This document shows positions 24,005 to 49,700 of a DNA stretch of 64,000 nt, piece after piece. The stretch's first letter is position 1; each line of letters begins with the position of its first letter. The stretch lies in contig NC_071334.1 in the NCBI RefSeq assembly GCF_027744825.2, positions 1,358,437-1,422,436 of the forward strand, written 5' to 3'. The position numbers were made by a program, and so were the translations under genes. Source of the stretch: Synchiropus splendidus. Taxonomy: Eukaryota; Chordata; Actinopteri; Syngnathiformes; Callionymidae. The notes under the pieces were generated by a model that did no database searches, was not told the DNA's origin, and worked only from the letters and a program-made list of their open reading frames with translations.

Positions 24005-24283
24005 GGTTTTGATTATAATATTTTCGATTTTCCAGTATATACAACAGACATGCCCTGTCATTTCTGACAAAGTGGGACACATCTGGGACCAAAAGTTCAA
24101 TCAATTTGGGCAAAGCCAAAACACGTGTCCAACAGATGCTGGATGTTGTGTGCATCGGTCACAAAGAGGATCCATGTTTGGGTTTATTGCGGCGAGTTTC
24201 ACTTTTGAACAATGAAGACGATGTAACATTTGGAATTGAGTGAGTCCATGTCTCCCACATATTGACGTCTGGGGTACGTGTCC

Positions 24284-25920
24284 TCATGCTTCCTGCCACT
24301 CCTCATCTGTGAAGGACAGAGCCACATCACCCTCCCAGGCAGACTTGAAATGATCCAGAGCTGTTCTTTGTTGACTCATCAAAGTGGTGTGTATAGAAGA
24401 CATGACTCTCCTGGCTGATGGATCTGAAGAGAGAATGAAATCCACTGGTGAGTCCTCTGGTAGATTTGCAAAACAAGCTGAATTTGACTTAGTAAAATGT
24501 CTGAATTGTAGGTATGGAACAAAATGACTGCGGGGAAGATTAAACCTGCCACATAGTTGTTCAAATGAAGAAAATATACCATCTATATAACAGGACTTTA
24601 TATTCGTTCTGCCTTCGTTTCTCCAGGTTTCAAACAATGATTCGAGTTTATCGGTGCTAAATAAGACATTCTGTGCCACCCATGTTGTTTTCTAACTTGA
24701 GACCATATTTTCAAAGATTGTGTTGTGACAGAATGATGCTTTGAGTCGTATAATGACAAAGGCAGTGGGGAGAAGACTAAAGCTGCTCATGAGGTTGGAT
24801 TACAGGACTCTTGTTCCATATTTAACCAGGACAGACTCTTTTCAGATTCAGAATGATGAGCACGGACATTACAGGCCCAATAATGAAGTTTCAAATCTGG
24901 AAGGTGCATCCCACCTCAAGATTTGCTCCTCTGCAAGAATTCCTCTCTTATTCTCACCTTTCTTTTGTTCCAGATAAATCCAGTTATTGCTTTATCTCAA
25001 TCTTTAACAAAGCTATTCTTGATATAAATGGGAATACATTGGAACAAAAGTAAGAATTTGGGAAGTGTGTTCATTTTCACTGTGTTTATTCTCCCAGCTA
25101 ATGACATGGGGAGATTCGACCACCTGTCAAAATCAGACATGGTTTCACTCAGTAGTGGTTTAAAATTCTGTTTAAATAGTTCTGAAATGTGCTGAGTAAC
25201 AGTAATACACAAAGAGAGAGAAGGAGAAAACAAGAATATGCCCGATTTGTAGGGTTTTTCAAACGCCAGGGGTCGACCAGTTTATAAGTCTGTAAGAAAT
25301 GTTTTAGGAATTGAGCTGATTTGGTGATTGGCTGGATGGTTTTAGATGATCTGTCTAAATGTGAATCTAAGACAGAGTTGAAATCACCTCCCAGAATTAA
25401 ACGATATTTGTTTAAATGGATGAAAACACGTTTTTGAAGAAGCCCTCATCATCATAGTTGGGTGCATAAATGCTTGCAAGGATGACTGGAACATTGTTCA
25501 GCTGACTCTGACAAACTCAAATAAATCCACCCGCGTGTCTGAAATGACTTCTGAAGAAATCAATGGGATATTTTTCCGGACTACGACAGCGGCTCCTCTT
25601 GATTTGAAATTCAATTCAGAGTGAAAAACCTGACCAATCCAAGCTTTGCGTCATTTGTGTCTATCTTGATACTTGAAGTGCGTTTCCTGCATAAAGACTA
25701 TATCCGCCTTCAACTTTCTTCAGTGGTTCAGAATCTTTCCCCTTTTAATGGCATGATTAAGTCCTTTTACATTCCAACTAACATACTGCAGCAGGCTCTC
25801 CCCACTGACACTAATATCTACCATACAACGTCAAGGAAAACAATCTTACATAGGTGGACCACATCATAGAAGTGAAAAAAAGAAAAAGAAACAAACCAAA
25901 CAATGAAACAAAAAGCTTTC
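24284..25920 (-). pseudogene. L1 ORF2 remnants: endonuclease and C-terminal parts
   Basis: From 25920 down to about 25260 the minus strand encodes a broken apurinic endonuclease-like domain with a GDFNSVLDSHLDRS signature. From about 25233 down to 24284 it encodes segments typical of the end of fish L1 ORF2, including WSNLPMSLAGRINTVKMN and QFRHFTKSNSACFANLPEDS. The two parts adjoin within about 30 bp, although over a kilobase of reverse-transcriptase core, including the FADD-type box, should lie between them. Stops and frameshifts occur throughout. Confidence 0.65.
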
Positions 25921-26258
25921 TTTTAACGTCCATGAACTCGCCCCCCACCCCTCACACCCCTCTGGAACTGATGAGCAAAACCTCCCCAGTCAAAGACACA
26001 CGTGGTGATGTAACACCTAAGTAGCTTCACTTAAACTTGTTAAGCTAAAACTCCCATTTTAACTAGATATTTCAAAACAGTTGCCCACAAGAACAATGAA
26101 ACTGTAAGAGTATCAGAACCACATTATATATGTATATGTTGTAAAACGTGAACTGAGAAATCACAACTTGTAACTTGTAAAGGCGTCCTCACTTGAGTTC
26201 AGTGAATCCCGTCTCACACTTGTTCATGAGAGATCAAAAGATCGGGGCTGTCTAGTCT

Positions 26259-27162
26259 TCACTCTCCTTGCGAAGGCTGAATTTTGGAGCGATCGAAATC
26301 TTCCGCAGTGTCAGGAGAGTCGAAAGTGTGGCCTCCTCCATTGAAAGTGACAGACAGTCTGGCCGGGTAGTAAAGGCTGTATACGACCTTAGCCTCTCGT
26401 AGCTTGGCTTTGATGGAGTTAAATGTTGCGTGAAGTTTACTCACATCAACTGGAAGGTCAGGGAAAATGTGGACTCGTGATCCTTGGAAATGAAGAGACT
26501 CCTTCCCTCTGGAGAGTCCGAGGATCTTCTCCCGTTGAGCGTAGTAGTGAAAGCGCACAATCATCGCTCGGGGACGTGGTCCTGGACTCGGTTTCGGCAC
26601 AAGCGTCCGGTGTGTGCGGTCAATAAGCACAGGTGGAGTGAAGTTATCCTCTCCGAATAAGTCATGAATAAAATCCGCCATAAACTTCGTAGGGCTGGTT
26701 CCTTCGGCGCCTTCGGGTATTCCGATGAATCTCAAGTTTTGACGCCGGCTCCTGCTTTCCAGATCTGTGCATTTGTCAAGTAGCCGTTTCATCTCCTTGG
26801 ATTTTTCTTCATTCTGACGTTCAAGTTGCTGGATACGCTCCAAGGCTTCATTTAGTGTTATCGCCATACTGGCTTGCTCCGTCATTATTTCGGAACGACC
26901 GCTATGGAGTTTATTTAACTCCTCGTCGATATCCTGGCGAGGTCTCCGAACGAATACATTCCAATTCATGTTTGAGTTCTTGTCGCAGAACCAGAATCTC
27001 GGTTTTGAAGTCAGTTACAATTGCATCGCGAGACGCTTTCAGCTGGTCTCTTAGGGCTTGAAGCGTGAGCAGCTCCTGTTCGGCCATGACAGCGGGCTTC
27101 GGCGATGAGGACGGAGGATCCCTACCTTGTTTGTGATTTCCGGACTTAGAATGTTTGCTCAT
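26259..27162 (-). pseudogene. L1 ORF1 (RNA-binding transposase-22 type), frameshifted
   Basis: Two overlapping minus-strand frames make up one ORF1. The first (27162-26911) starts MSKHSKSGNHKQGRD and runs into a coiled coil. The second (26969-26259) continues the coiled coil and holds the RRM-like core with SRRQNLRFIGIPEGAEG, RTHRTLVPKPSPGPRPRAM and REKILGLSRGKE. ORF1p coats L1 RNA as a trimeric chaperone. One frameshift in the overlap at 26911-26969 breaks the frame. Confidence 0.75.
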
Positions 27163-27540
27163 TTCGGTTCGTCAAAACTCAACAGTTCCTTTGTGCAAAA
27201 ATAAACGCTAATAATATCAAACATGTGAGTTTTAGTGAAAAAAGTACGGGAGCAGGTGAGACTTGCGTCTAGCTCATGTCAAGCGGAAACGGAAGTCCCG
27301 GGACACGTCTTTTAAAAGATGTATTAATTTGAGGACCGGGGCGATGCCTCGAGGTGGAGGGCTGAGGAGGGCAAACAGCTCCCTGGACTGGGATGAAGAG
27401 GACGCAGGAGCACGCTGGGAGAGACGGAACAGACGCGCCAGGACTTCTTGGTCTCCAGGTTGGAGCCGATCAAGGTGTCGTCAGTCATGACGGTTCCCGG
27501 AACTTTCCTTGACGCACGCGACTTAAAAGTTCTTTCTTCC

Positions 27541-28200
27541 ACATTGTTGATTTTCGATCATTTGTTTATGTATTATCGGTCCATTTATACAATTTATTAC
27601 TGATAACATTGATCTGAACTTACTGATCTTAAGGAGGAGAAGAAGACTCCTGTGATTCTTGAACTTCGATAGCTGAGCTCCTGCAGTCTGATCAGCGTGA
27701 CACGAGGAGCGCTCGCTTTATTCACACTTGTCTGAGCATGCGCCACTGTTTCTTCCTGCTTATCCGCTGCTAAACTGTCAGCGGTTTTCAGGACGTCTGC
27801 AACAAGCCGCGATCACTGCTGATGTCCTGACCATACCATCGTCCCGGACGGTGCATGAACCGTGGCAGCTTCCCTCCGTGCCACGTGCACACAACAGGTG
27901 GGATTCCAAGCCTCTGGCGTCAGGTGAACACGCGTCCGCCTGCCAACCACTGCGCTAGACCTCCGGTCAGAATGAGGTTGAGATAAGATGTTTCTATGGC
28001 GAGTCCCACCATCGCTCGCACGCCTCAGTCTTTTGTTCCAGGACGCTTTTCCTGACGTCCCTTCACACGATATTCCTCTAATACCTTTTTGTTCGATTAG
28101 AACGTCGCCATCTTGTGCTGTCAGAGACTATTCTTCATCAGAAGTATGACTCGCCACATCACGAGACACACACAAAACATTGAGATTGAAGCGGTAAAAA
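27541..28200. other. Gene-free stretch downstream of dsp
   Basis: No recognisable exon or repeat family. It borders the DIRS fragment on the left and the dsp poly(A) signal on the right. Confidence 0.5.
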
Positions 28201-28201
28201 C

Positions 28202-28207
28202 TTTATT
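28202..28207 (-). terminator. dsp: poly(A) signal of dsp
   Basis: AATAAA on the minus strand (TTTATT on plus) 177 bp after the dsp stop; a (CA)n at 28274-28292 lies within this 3' UTR. Confidence 0.6.
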
Positions 28208-28383
28208 TCTTTTTTTTTTTAACATGGTGGAACCAAAAAGCAAGCCAGGTCCGATAACTGCAATGCACCCGCACGCACACACACACACACACCACACACC
28301 GGCGCGAAGATGGCGAGCCAAAGCTGAAACCCCTGGAGTTTAGCATGAAATGGCGCCTCCGTCCTGGGACGGGACGCAGCGCG

Positions 28384-43256
<14,873 letters not shown>

Positions 43257-45065
43257 CGCGGCTCCGACGCGAGTCCCGGCCGAGTCCTCGGTGTCTCCGG
43301 AGCAGACTGGGAGCCGCGGGCGGGGGAGGACGGTCTTAAGCGGGGAGACCACACCTCTGCTCTCCGCCCCGCCGCGCGCTGTGGCACTCCTGGTCTGCTG
43401 GAGGTGAGGGCGCGTGAGCTTGAGCCCGTCCGGCTCCGTCGACGTTCTGATGTTTCACTGACATTTCAGTGTGACAGGACAGAAGTTCCGAGCTGCGCCC
43501 GACGTGGCGGGGTGACGTCACATTAGCGCAGAGAGCTCGCTGGCTTGAGTTGGACTCTCAGGAGTTCAGGAACCAAACGCCGACTCGTCGCTCCTGCTGG
43601 AGGAATGTGGCGCGTGTGCGAGAGCCCTCCAGTCTGACCAAAGTGGGTCACGTCTCGCTGCGCACCTGAGCGAGTCCTGGCAAAAGTGGTGGCGCCAGTA
43701 ACCGAGTCAGGAGCGAGAGCCCGGGTGTAGAGCTGGACCAGCTCCCTGCATGGACTGAGCTTCTCAGCTCAGCTGGATCAGGCCGCTTCCAGCGTGGCTG
43801 TGATGGAGGGATGAGGGCGGGAGTGATCCGGGTCACCGAGCGGAGCCGGGACAGTGGAGGGGTTAGGTGCCAGGGAGGTCTGCACCCTCCCGGTCTTCAT
43901 TTTGTCCCTGACAGGAGCCACTCGCTGTCACCATGGCAACTCACGTGGGCCCCCCAGGTCTCTGGGCGGCGCCGCCTGAACCGGTCGGCCGGGGCCTCCT
44001 GGATCCGTGCTGAGAGTCTGGGTGTGGCCCGGGCCTGGCCCCCGGCACCGCCCTCTCATTCCTCCGCTGCAGAGACACGACCGGACTCGTCTCCGCCTGC
44101 AGGTCCCACGGCACGCTCGCCCTCGTGCTCGTCTGAGGTCGCGGGGGCAGCGGCTGCAGCGCAGCGCTCCGGACCTGCTCCTGGCTCTCCGGGCCCCCGC
44201 CCTGCGGCCCCTGCTCACGCAACATGAACGCTGAGTCACTTCAGTGACGGTTTTCAGGCAGAGTCGGGGGTGGATTTGGTTTGGAGCAGGGATCGACCGG
44301 CTCCTCACAGAGCAAACGTTCCTCGCTGCATGTTTGCAGACTCACTGAATGCCCCGGGCATTGAGTTGAGCATTGGCAGGGAGTCTCCATTGCCTCCATT
44401 GACATGGACTGTGAAAACAAAAATCAAGGGACCGTCCAAACTCGGGCAACAGAGGGACGGGAGGGGGCGGAGCCTCCGACCGCTTCACCCGGACGCTCGT
44501 GCTGCGAGAGCACCGTGACCTTTGACCTCCCCACTGCAGGAGCACAGTCCTCGATCACAGGCCTGGAAATGTCTCTGAGACCAAGAGGAGGGCCACGCCC
44601 GGGGCCTCACACACCCACGGTCACACACACGCCGCAGACGCGAGAGTGATAAATCAGAGTTAATTGCAGGGAGCGGCTCACATTCCTCCCCGGATTAAAG
44701 CAGATTAAAGTCCAACTGGCTCCATTGCTCTCCTCCACACACGCGTCTCACACTTTCCCATCCTCCTGCTCCTCCGCCTCACCGTCCTTCAGAGGACTGA
44801 CTTGTCCCCCCGCCCCGTCTCTCAGCTTCTCAAAGCTCCATTGACCAACAGTGGAGAAGAAATGAGAGAGAAGCTCACAAACCCAGTGGTGTGTTGCAGC
44901 GTGTGACAGACACCAGTCAGTACACGGCGCCGCATGTAGCCATGAAGACGCCTGTGCTTTCCCTGATTCAGCAGAAATCTCTGGCAACATTTTCACAGAT
45001 GTGTATACATAGAAAATATGTGCTGTATTGAGACTATAACCAATGTAAATATGCATTCAGACATT
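43257..45065. other. Upstream flank of dsp, no gene seen
   Basis: The first few hundred bases are the likely dsp promoter and 5' UTR. The remainder holds only short GC-rich frames without splice-bounded homology. Nothing recognisable was found. Confidence 0.5.
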
Positions 45066-45272
45066 TGAGTCACGACACTTTGATGCGACGGCCCATTGTT
45101 TGGTCGCTGTGAATGGAAATCTTCAGCCCGAGTTTGAAGGACTTCGACGCCTCTGCTGCTGCTCTCGGCCCCTCTGACCGCCCATCACGCTCCCAACTGA
45201 ACGTCTAATGGGGCGTCGAAATCCTTCAAACTCCGGCGGAAGATTTCGATCACATCAAAGTGTCGTGACTCA
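45066..45272. repeat. Foldback (MITE-like) element
   Basis: Terminal inverted sequence TGAGTCACGACACTTTGATG is found at 45066-45085 and, inverted, at 45253-45272. Inner arms (AGTTTGAAGGA and GGCGTCGAA) also pair. The left arm carries about 30 extra bases. The element is non-coding. The 820 bp from here to the naprt stop show no gene. Confidence 0.75.
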
Positions 45273-46093
45273 GAAGGAGCAACTGTTTGCTGAATCGGGG
45301 AAAACACGGCGGAAGCCCCAGGTGTCAAAGGTCACGCGGCTGGTTGGATGGGAGCGCCACTGTGGGAACGTCACCTGAGCTGCAGGTGCCACCGATCCCT
45401 CTCCTGGGGCGGGGGGCGGGGCCTCGCGCACAGTCGTCACATGACACCAGAAAGTGGGTCACTGGCTCCGAGGCCCAAGCACAAAGACAGACGGTGTGAG
45501 GGGGGCAATAAAGGAGCCCGTGTTCTGCCACTTCCTGTAGTGGCGTCGCGTGGCCCCGCCCCCTCCCCGCGGGGCTCTTATGAAACAGGGCGCGTCCGAG
45601 GCGGGAGCGCTTGACAGGAACGAAGCTCCTTCTCACGTGCCTGCAGGGGAGGGAGGCGCGCGCGCGCGTGCGTGTGTGGGGGGTTGGTTTATTTGTCCTT
45701 GTGAGGACATTCGGCCGAGTGAGGAGCGTTTCAACGCTCCGCTCGAAGCTCGAATCTCCGAAATACCCGGGTCACAGTGAGCCATGTGTTTAGAGGGCAG
45801 GTGTGTGAGCGCCCCCGCGTGGCTCGCCATCCTCACTGCAGAAACTGCTCGTCTTCACTGACGTCACAGCCAGGACGCACCTGACAGAGCGAGTCCGGAC
45901 GGACCTCGGCTCGGCGCCCAGCAGCCGCCGGGAGGTCAGAGGTCACCAGCGGTCCGGACGCGACTTGTACAAACGAAGGTGGCGGAGTGTGAAGCCGCTG
46001 ACTCGTCCGCTCTGACCGGGCCGTGCGCCCGCGGTCACTGTGGGTGGCGTGAGAGGAGGAACAGACAAAAACCGGGTTGGAACTCAAAACACT

Positions 46094-46751
46094 TTACTCT
46101 GGCGAGCTGGCGAACAGGAAGTTGTTGTTGCAGGCACTGGCTCCGCGCAGCTCTCCCGCCAGCGAGTGGAGCTGCAGCGACAGCGCCACCTGGTGGTGAG
46201 ACGGGAGAGGTGAGGCGGAGGGTCGTGGCGGGCCGCCCGGTCCCGGCCAGCTCACCGTGTAGGAGTCGGGCTCTTGGAGCCGCTTGTGTCGAGGGTGCAG
46301 ACTCCTCAGGGAGTCCTGGACTCGGGCGCGAGTCTCTGCGCTGCTGCAGGGAGGCTGCGTGACCTGGACACAAGAGTCGAGCCGTGACCCAGACCTCGGC
46401 CCCCGTCTTCAGCGAGTGTGGACTCACCTGACCTCTGGAGAAGACCTCCTGTCGCAGACATGTGACCTGAGCCGGCGTGACCGTCACGGCGCCGCCGTCG
46501 AGGCCCAGAGGGAAGCAGGTGAGCGGGCGGCCTGGCTCCGGAGCAGGCTCCGCCTCCAGACTCAGCAGGTCCAGGAACACATGACCTGCAGGGAGACCAC
46601 GTCACGGCCCCTCCCACCTTCCTCCTCCTCCTCCTCATCCTCACCTTCATCATCCACCAGTCTGTGGACGCGCTTCCTCCCAGGGACCGTGCTTTTTTCT
46701 GGGTCCTCACTGATCTTCATCCGCGGGAGCCCCCTCACCTCCACCAGCTGG

Positions 46752-46791
<40 letters not shown>

Positions 46792-49700
46792 CCTTCTTCA
46801 TCTTCATCCTCACCATCTTCATCCTCACCCTCATCATCTTCATCATCATCATCAGCAGCAGCAGCTACATCTTCACCATCCTCACCATCTTCATCATCAT
46901 CATCCTCATCTTCATCCTCATCCTCATCATCCTCACCTTCTTCATCATCTTCATCATCACCTTCATCCTCATCATCACCTTCTTCATCATCATCCTCATC
47001 ATCATCACCTTCTTCATCTTCATCCTCACCATCTTCATCATCTTCATCATCACCTTCATCCTCATCATCACCTTCTTCATCATCATCCTCATCATCCTCA
47101 CCATCTTCATCATCACCTTCTTCATCTTCATCCTCACCATCTTCATCCTCACCATCATCATCATCATCTTCAGCATCTTCACCATCCTCATCATCTTCAT
47201 CCTCATCATTCTCATCTTCATCATCACCTTCTTCATCATCATCCTCCTCCTCATCCTCAGACAAAACAGACTCGTGACTTGCGCGAGACAGTCAGGTCTG
47301 AGGGTGAGACAGTCACATGGGGGAGAGACCGACCGACCTTGTAGACGCAGCCGAGCGACGGCTGCTCGGTGCAGGTGACCAGGTGCGTCCCGACGCCGAC
47401 GGTGTCGATCTCGCTCTCCTGGAAGAGAGGCGCGTCAGCTGCTTCCCAGAGCCGGCGGGTGACCTCTGACCTTGTGGCTGAGCTCCCTCATGCTGTGCTC
47501 TGAGATGTTGTTGCTGCCCACGATGACGAGCGACAGGAAGGGCGCCATGGAGAACCTGCGGAGGAGAGCGCGGCTCTGGCGGTGAGAGACATACATACCC
47601 ACGTGGCGCCTCACTCACTGCTGGCTGCAGAGTCTGAAGACGCGCCGCACTTCCACCGACTGCCTGCAGAGGTCGCCGCTGTCCAGCCGCACGCCCACCG
47701 GCTGGTAGCCCAGCTCGCACAGCGCCGCCGCCACGGCGCAGAAGTTGGGCAGGCCGCTGCTGCGGGGGCAGGGTTCAGAGGCCGGTCGCTGTGTTAGCCT
47801 GCGCGCGCGCGTGTGGTTACCATGTGACGCTGTAGCTGTCGATGACAGGCAGGAAGCTGCGCGGGAAGGCCACGGCGTACGACAGGAAGGCGGCCAACTC
47901 GCCCTCGTGGCTCTTCCAGGCCTCCGCTCCCAGGAGCTCCCGCACACGTCCCAGCCAGCCCTTGGACAGGGAGACGAAGTCCACCGGGTCGGGCTCGCCG
48001 CTCGCTGCCGCCAGAGTCTGAGCGCAAAGAGAGACCGTGAGAGGCGCCACTGCGGCGGCGGCGGCAGCGGCGGCCGACCTGCGGCTGCGCCTGCTCCAGC
48101 GAGCTGAAGGAGGTGACGAAGGAGTGCGCCATGGTGCCGGCCACCGGGATCCCAAACAGCAGCCCGGCCTGGACGTTGCTGGTGAGGTCGAACCCTGCCA
48201 GACAGGAGGCGGGGCTGAGCGCGGAGGCGGCGAGGCGAGGCGAGGCACGGCGCGGGGCTCACCTCCGATGTAGGAGTAGCGGGACGCGCTCAGGCCTCCG
48301 TCCGGACCCTGAGCCCTCCTCAGACCCATCTCCAGCAGCTTCCTGCTGGGACCCGCCGCCAGACGGAAGCGGGCCGCGTTGCTGCAGACCAGACTGCAGG
48401 GGGCGCCGGTGAGCAGGTCAACCCTCCACCCCGCCCACTCCCCCTCCTCCCCCGCCTCACCTGGCATAGTTGACCAGACACAGCAGGCTGGTCTCCAGCA
48501 GCTGGACCATGGCCAGTGGACCTGACACCTCCATCAGAGGGACCTGGGGACACACCCGCCCGGTCAGGACCACCTCTGACCCCCGCATCCGCCCGCGTCA
48601 CGCGCTCACCCGCGCAAACACCACCGAGCCCTCCGGCACCGAGCGCACGCTCACGTCTGAGCAGTCCAGGTCCCGCAGGAAGTCAAAGAAGTCCGGGTGG
48701 GTGGAGGGGGGCAGCACTGAGCGCAGGAAGTCCAGCTCTGGAGGAGGGAGGAGGGCACACAGGTGAGGGGCCTCTGGAGGAGGGAGGGGGGGAGGGCCCG
48801 TGTGGAGGGCACAAGCCGCTGCAGGCAAGTGACTCACAACCATCAGGTGACTCACAACTCATCGAGTGACTCACGACGAATCTTTGACTCTCAACCATCA
48901 GGTGACTCACAACCATCAGGTGACTCACGACGAATCTTTGACTCACAACCATCAGGTGACTCACGACGAATCTTTGACTCACAACCATCAGGTGACTCAC
49001 AACTCATCGAGTGACTCACAACAAATCTTTGACTCTCAACCATCAGGTGACTCACGACGAATCTTTGACTCATCAACATCAGGTGACTGACGACCATCAG
49101 GTGACTCACAACTCATCGAGTGACTCACAACCATCAGGTGACTCAGAACGAATCTTTGACTCTCAACCATCAGGTGACTCACAACAAATCTTTGACTCTG
49201 AACCATCAGGTGACTCACGACGAATCTTTGACTCTCAACCATCAGGTGACTCACAACCATCAGGTGACTCACGACGAATCTTTGACTCACAACCATCAGG
49301 TGACTCACGACGAATCTTTGACTCACAACCATCAGGTGACTCACAACTCATCGAGTGACTCTCAACAAATCTTTGACTCACAACCATCAGGTGACTCACA
49401 ACTCATCGAGTGACTCACAACCATCAGGTGACTCAGAACGAATCTTTGACTCTCAACCATCAGGTGACTCACAACAAATCTTTGACTCCAAACCATCAGG
49501 TGCCTCACAACAAATCTTTGACTCTGAACCATCAGGTGACTCACGACGAATCTTTGACTCTCAACCATCAGGTGACTCACAACCATCAGGTGACTCACGA
49601 CGAATCTTTGACTCTTAAACATCAGGTGACGCACAACAAGTCTTTGACTCTTAACCATCAGCTGACTCACAACGAATCTTTGACTCTCAACCATCAGGTG

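Larger units (their letters stand above)
22062..27299 (-). mobile_element. L1-clade LINE, nearly full length but internally deleted
   Basis: The element is flanked by GGGACACGTCTTTT at 22048-22061 and 27300-27313, a 14-bp target-site duplication. Its poly(A) tail is the T run at 22058-22069, so it reads on the minus strand. The 5' region at 27299-27163 leads into ORF1 (27162-26259), followed by an ORF2 endonuclease remnant and ORF2 C-terminal remnants. The 3' UTR holds a 1.3-kb LTR-like insertion. Both ORFs carry frameshifts, and the central reverse transcriptase is missing, so it cannot move by itself. Confidence 0.85.
21166..27540 (-). mobile_element. DIRS-type retrotransposon, split by an L1 insertion
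   Basis: Two outer parts, 21166-22061 and about 27314-27540, belong to one element on the minus strand. The left part encodes degenerate DIRS reverse transcriptase: RPPAFMVIHVTSPRSP, EQEMASLLQRRAI, then in another frame SLAPQTFSKRVDAALEPL and the YLDDWLILA catalytic box. Frameshifts separate the segments. The two parts are identified as flanks of one locus by the matching 14-bp target duplication around the L1. Assignment of the right part to the same DIRS copy is inferred from this position, not from a recognised domain. Inverted terminal repeats and the tyrosine recombinase were not found. Confidence 0.65.

Noticed and set aside
46664..47344. His-rich, Asp/Glu-rich and Met-rich frames
   Set aside because: Produced by the (TCA)n repeat in naprt intron 9.
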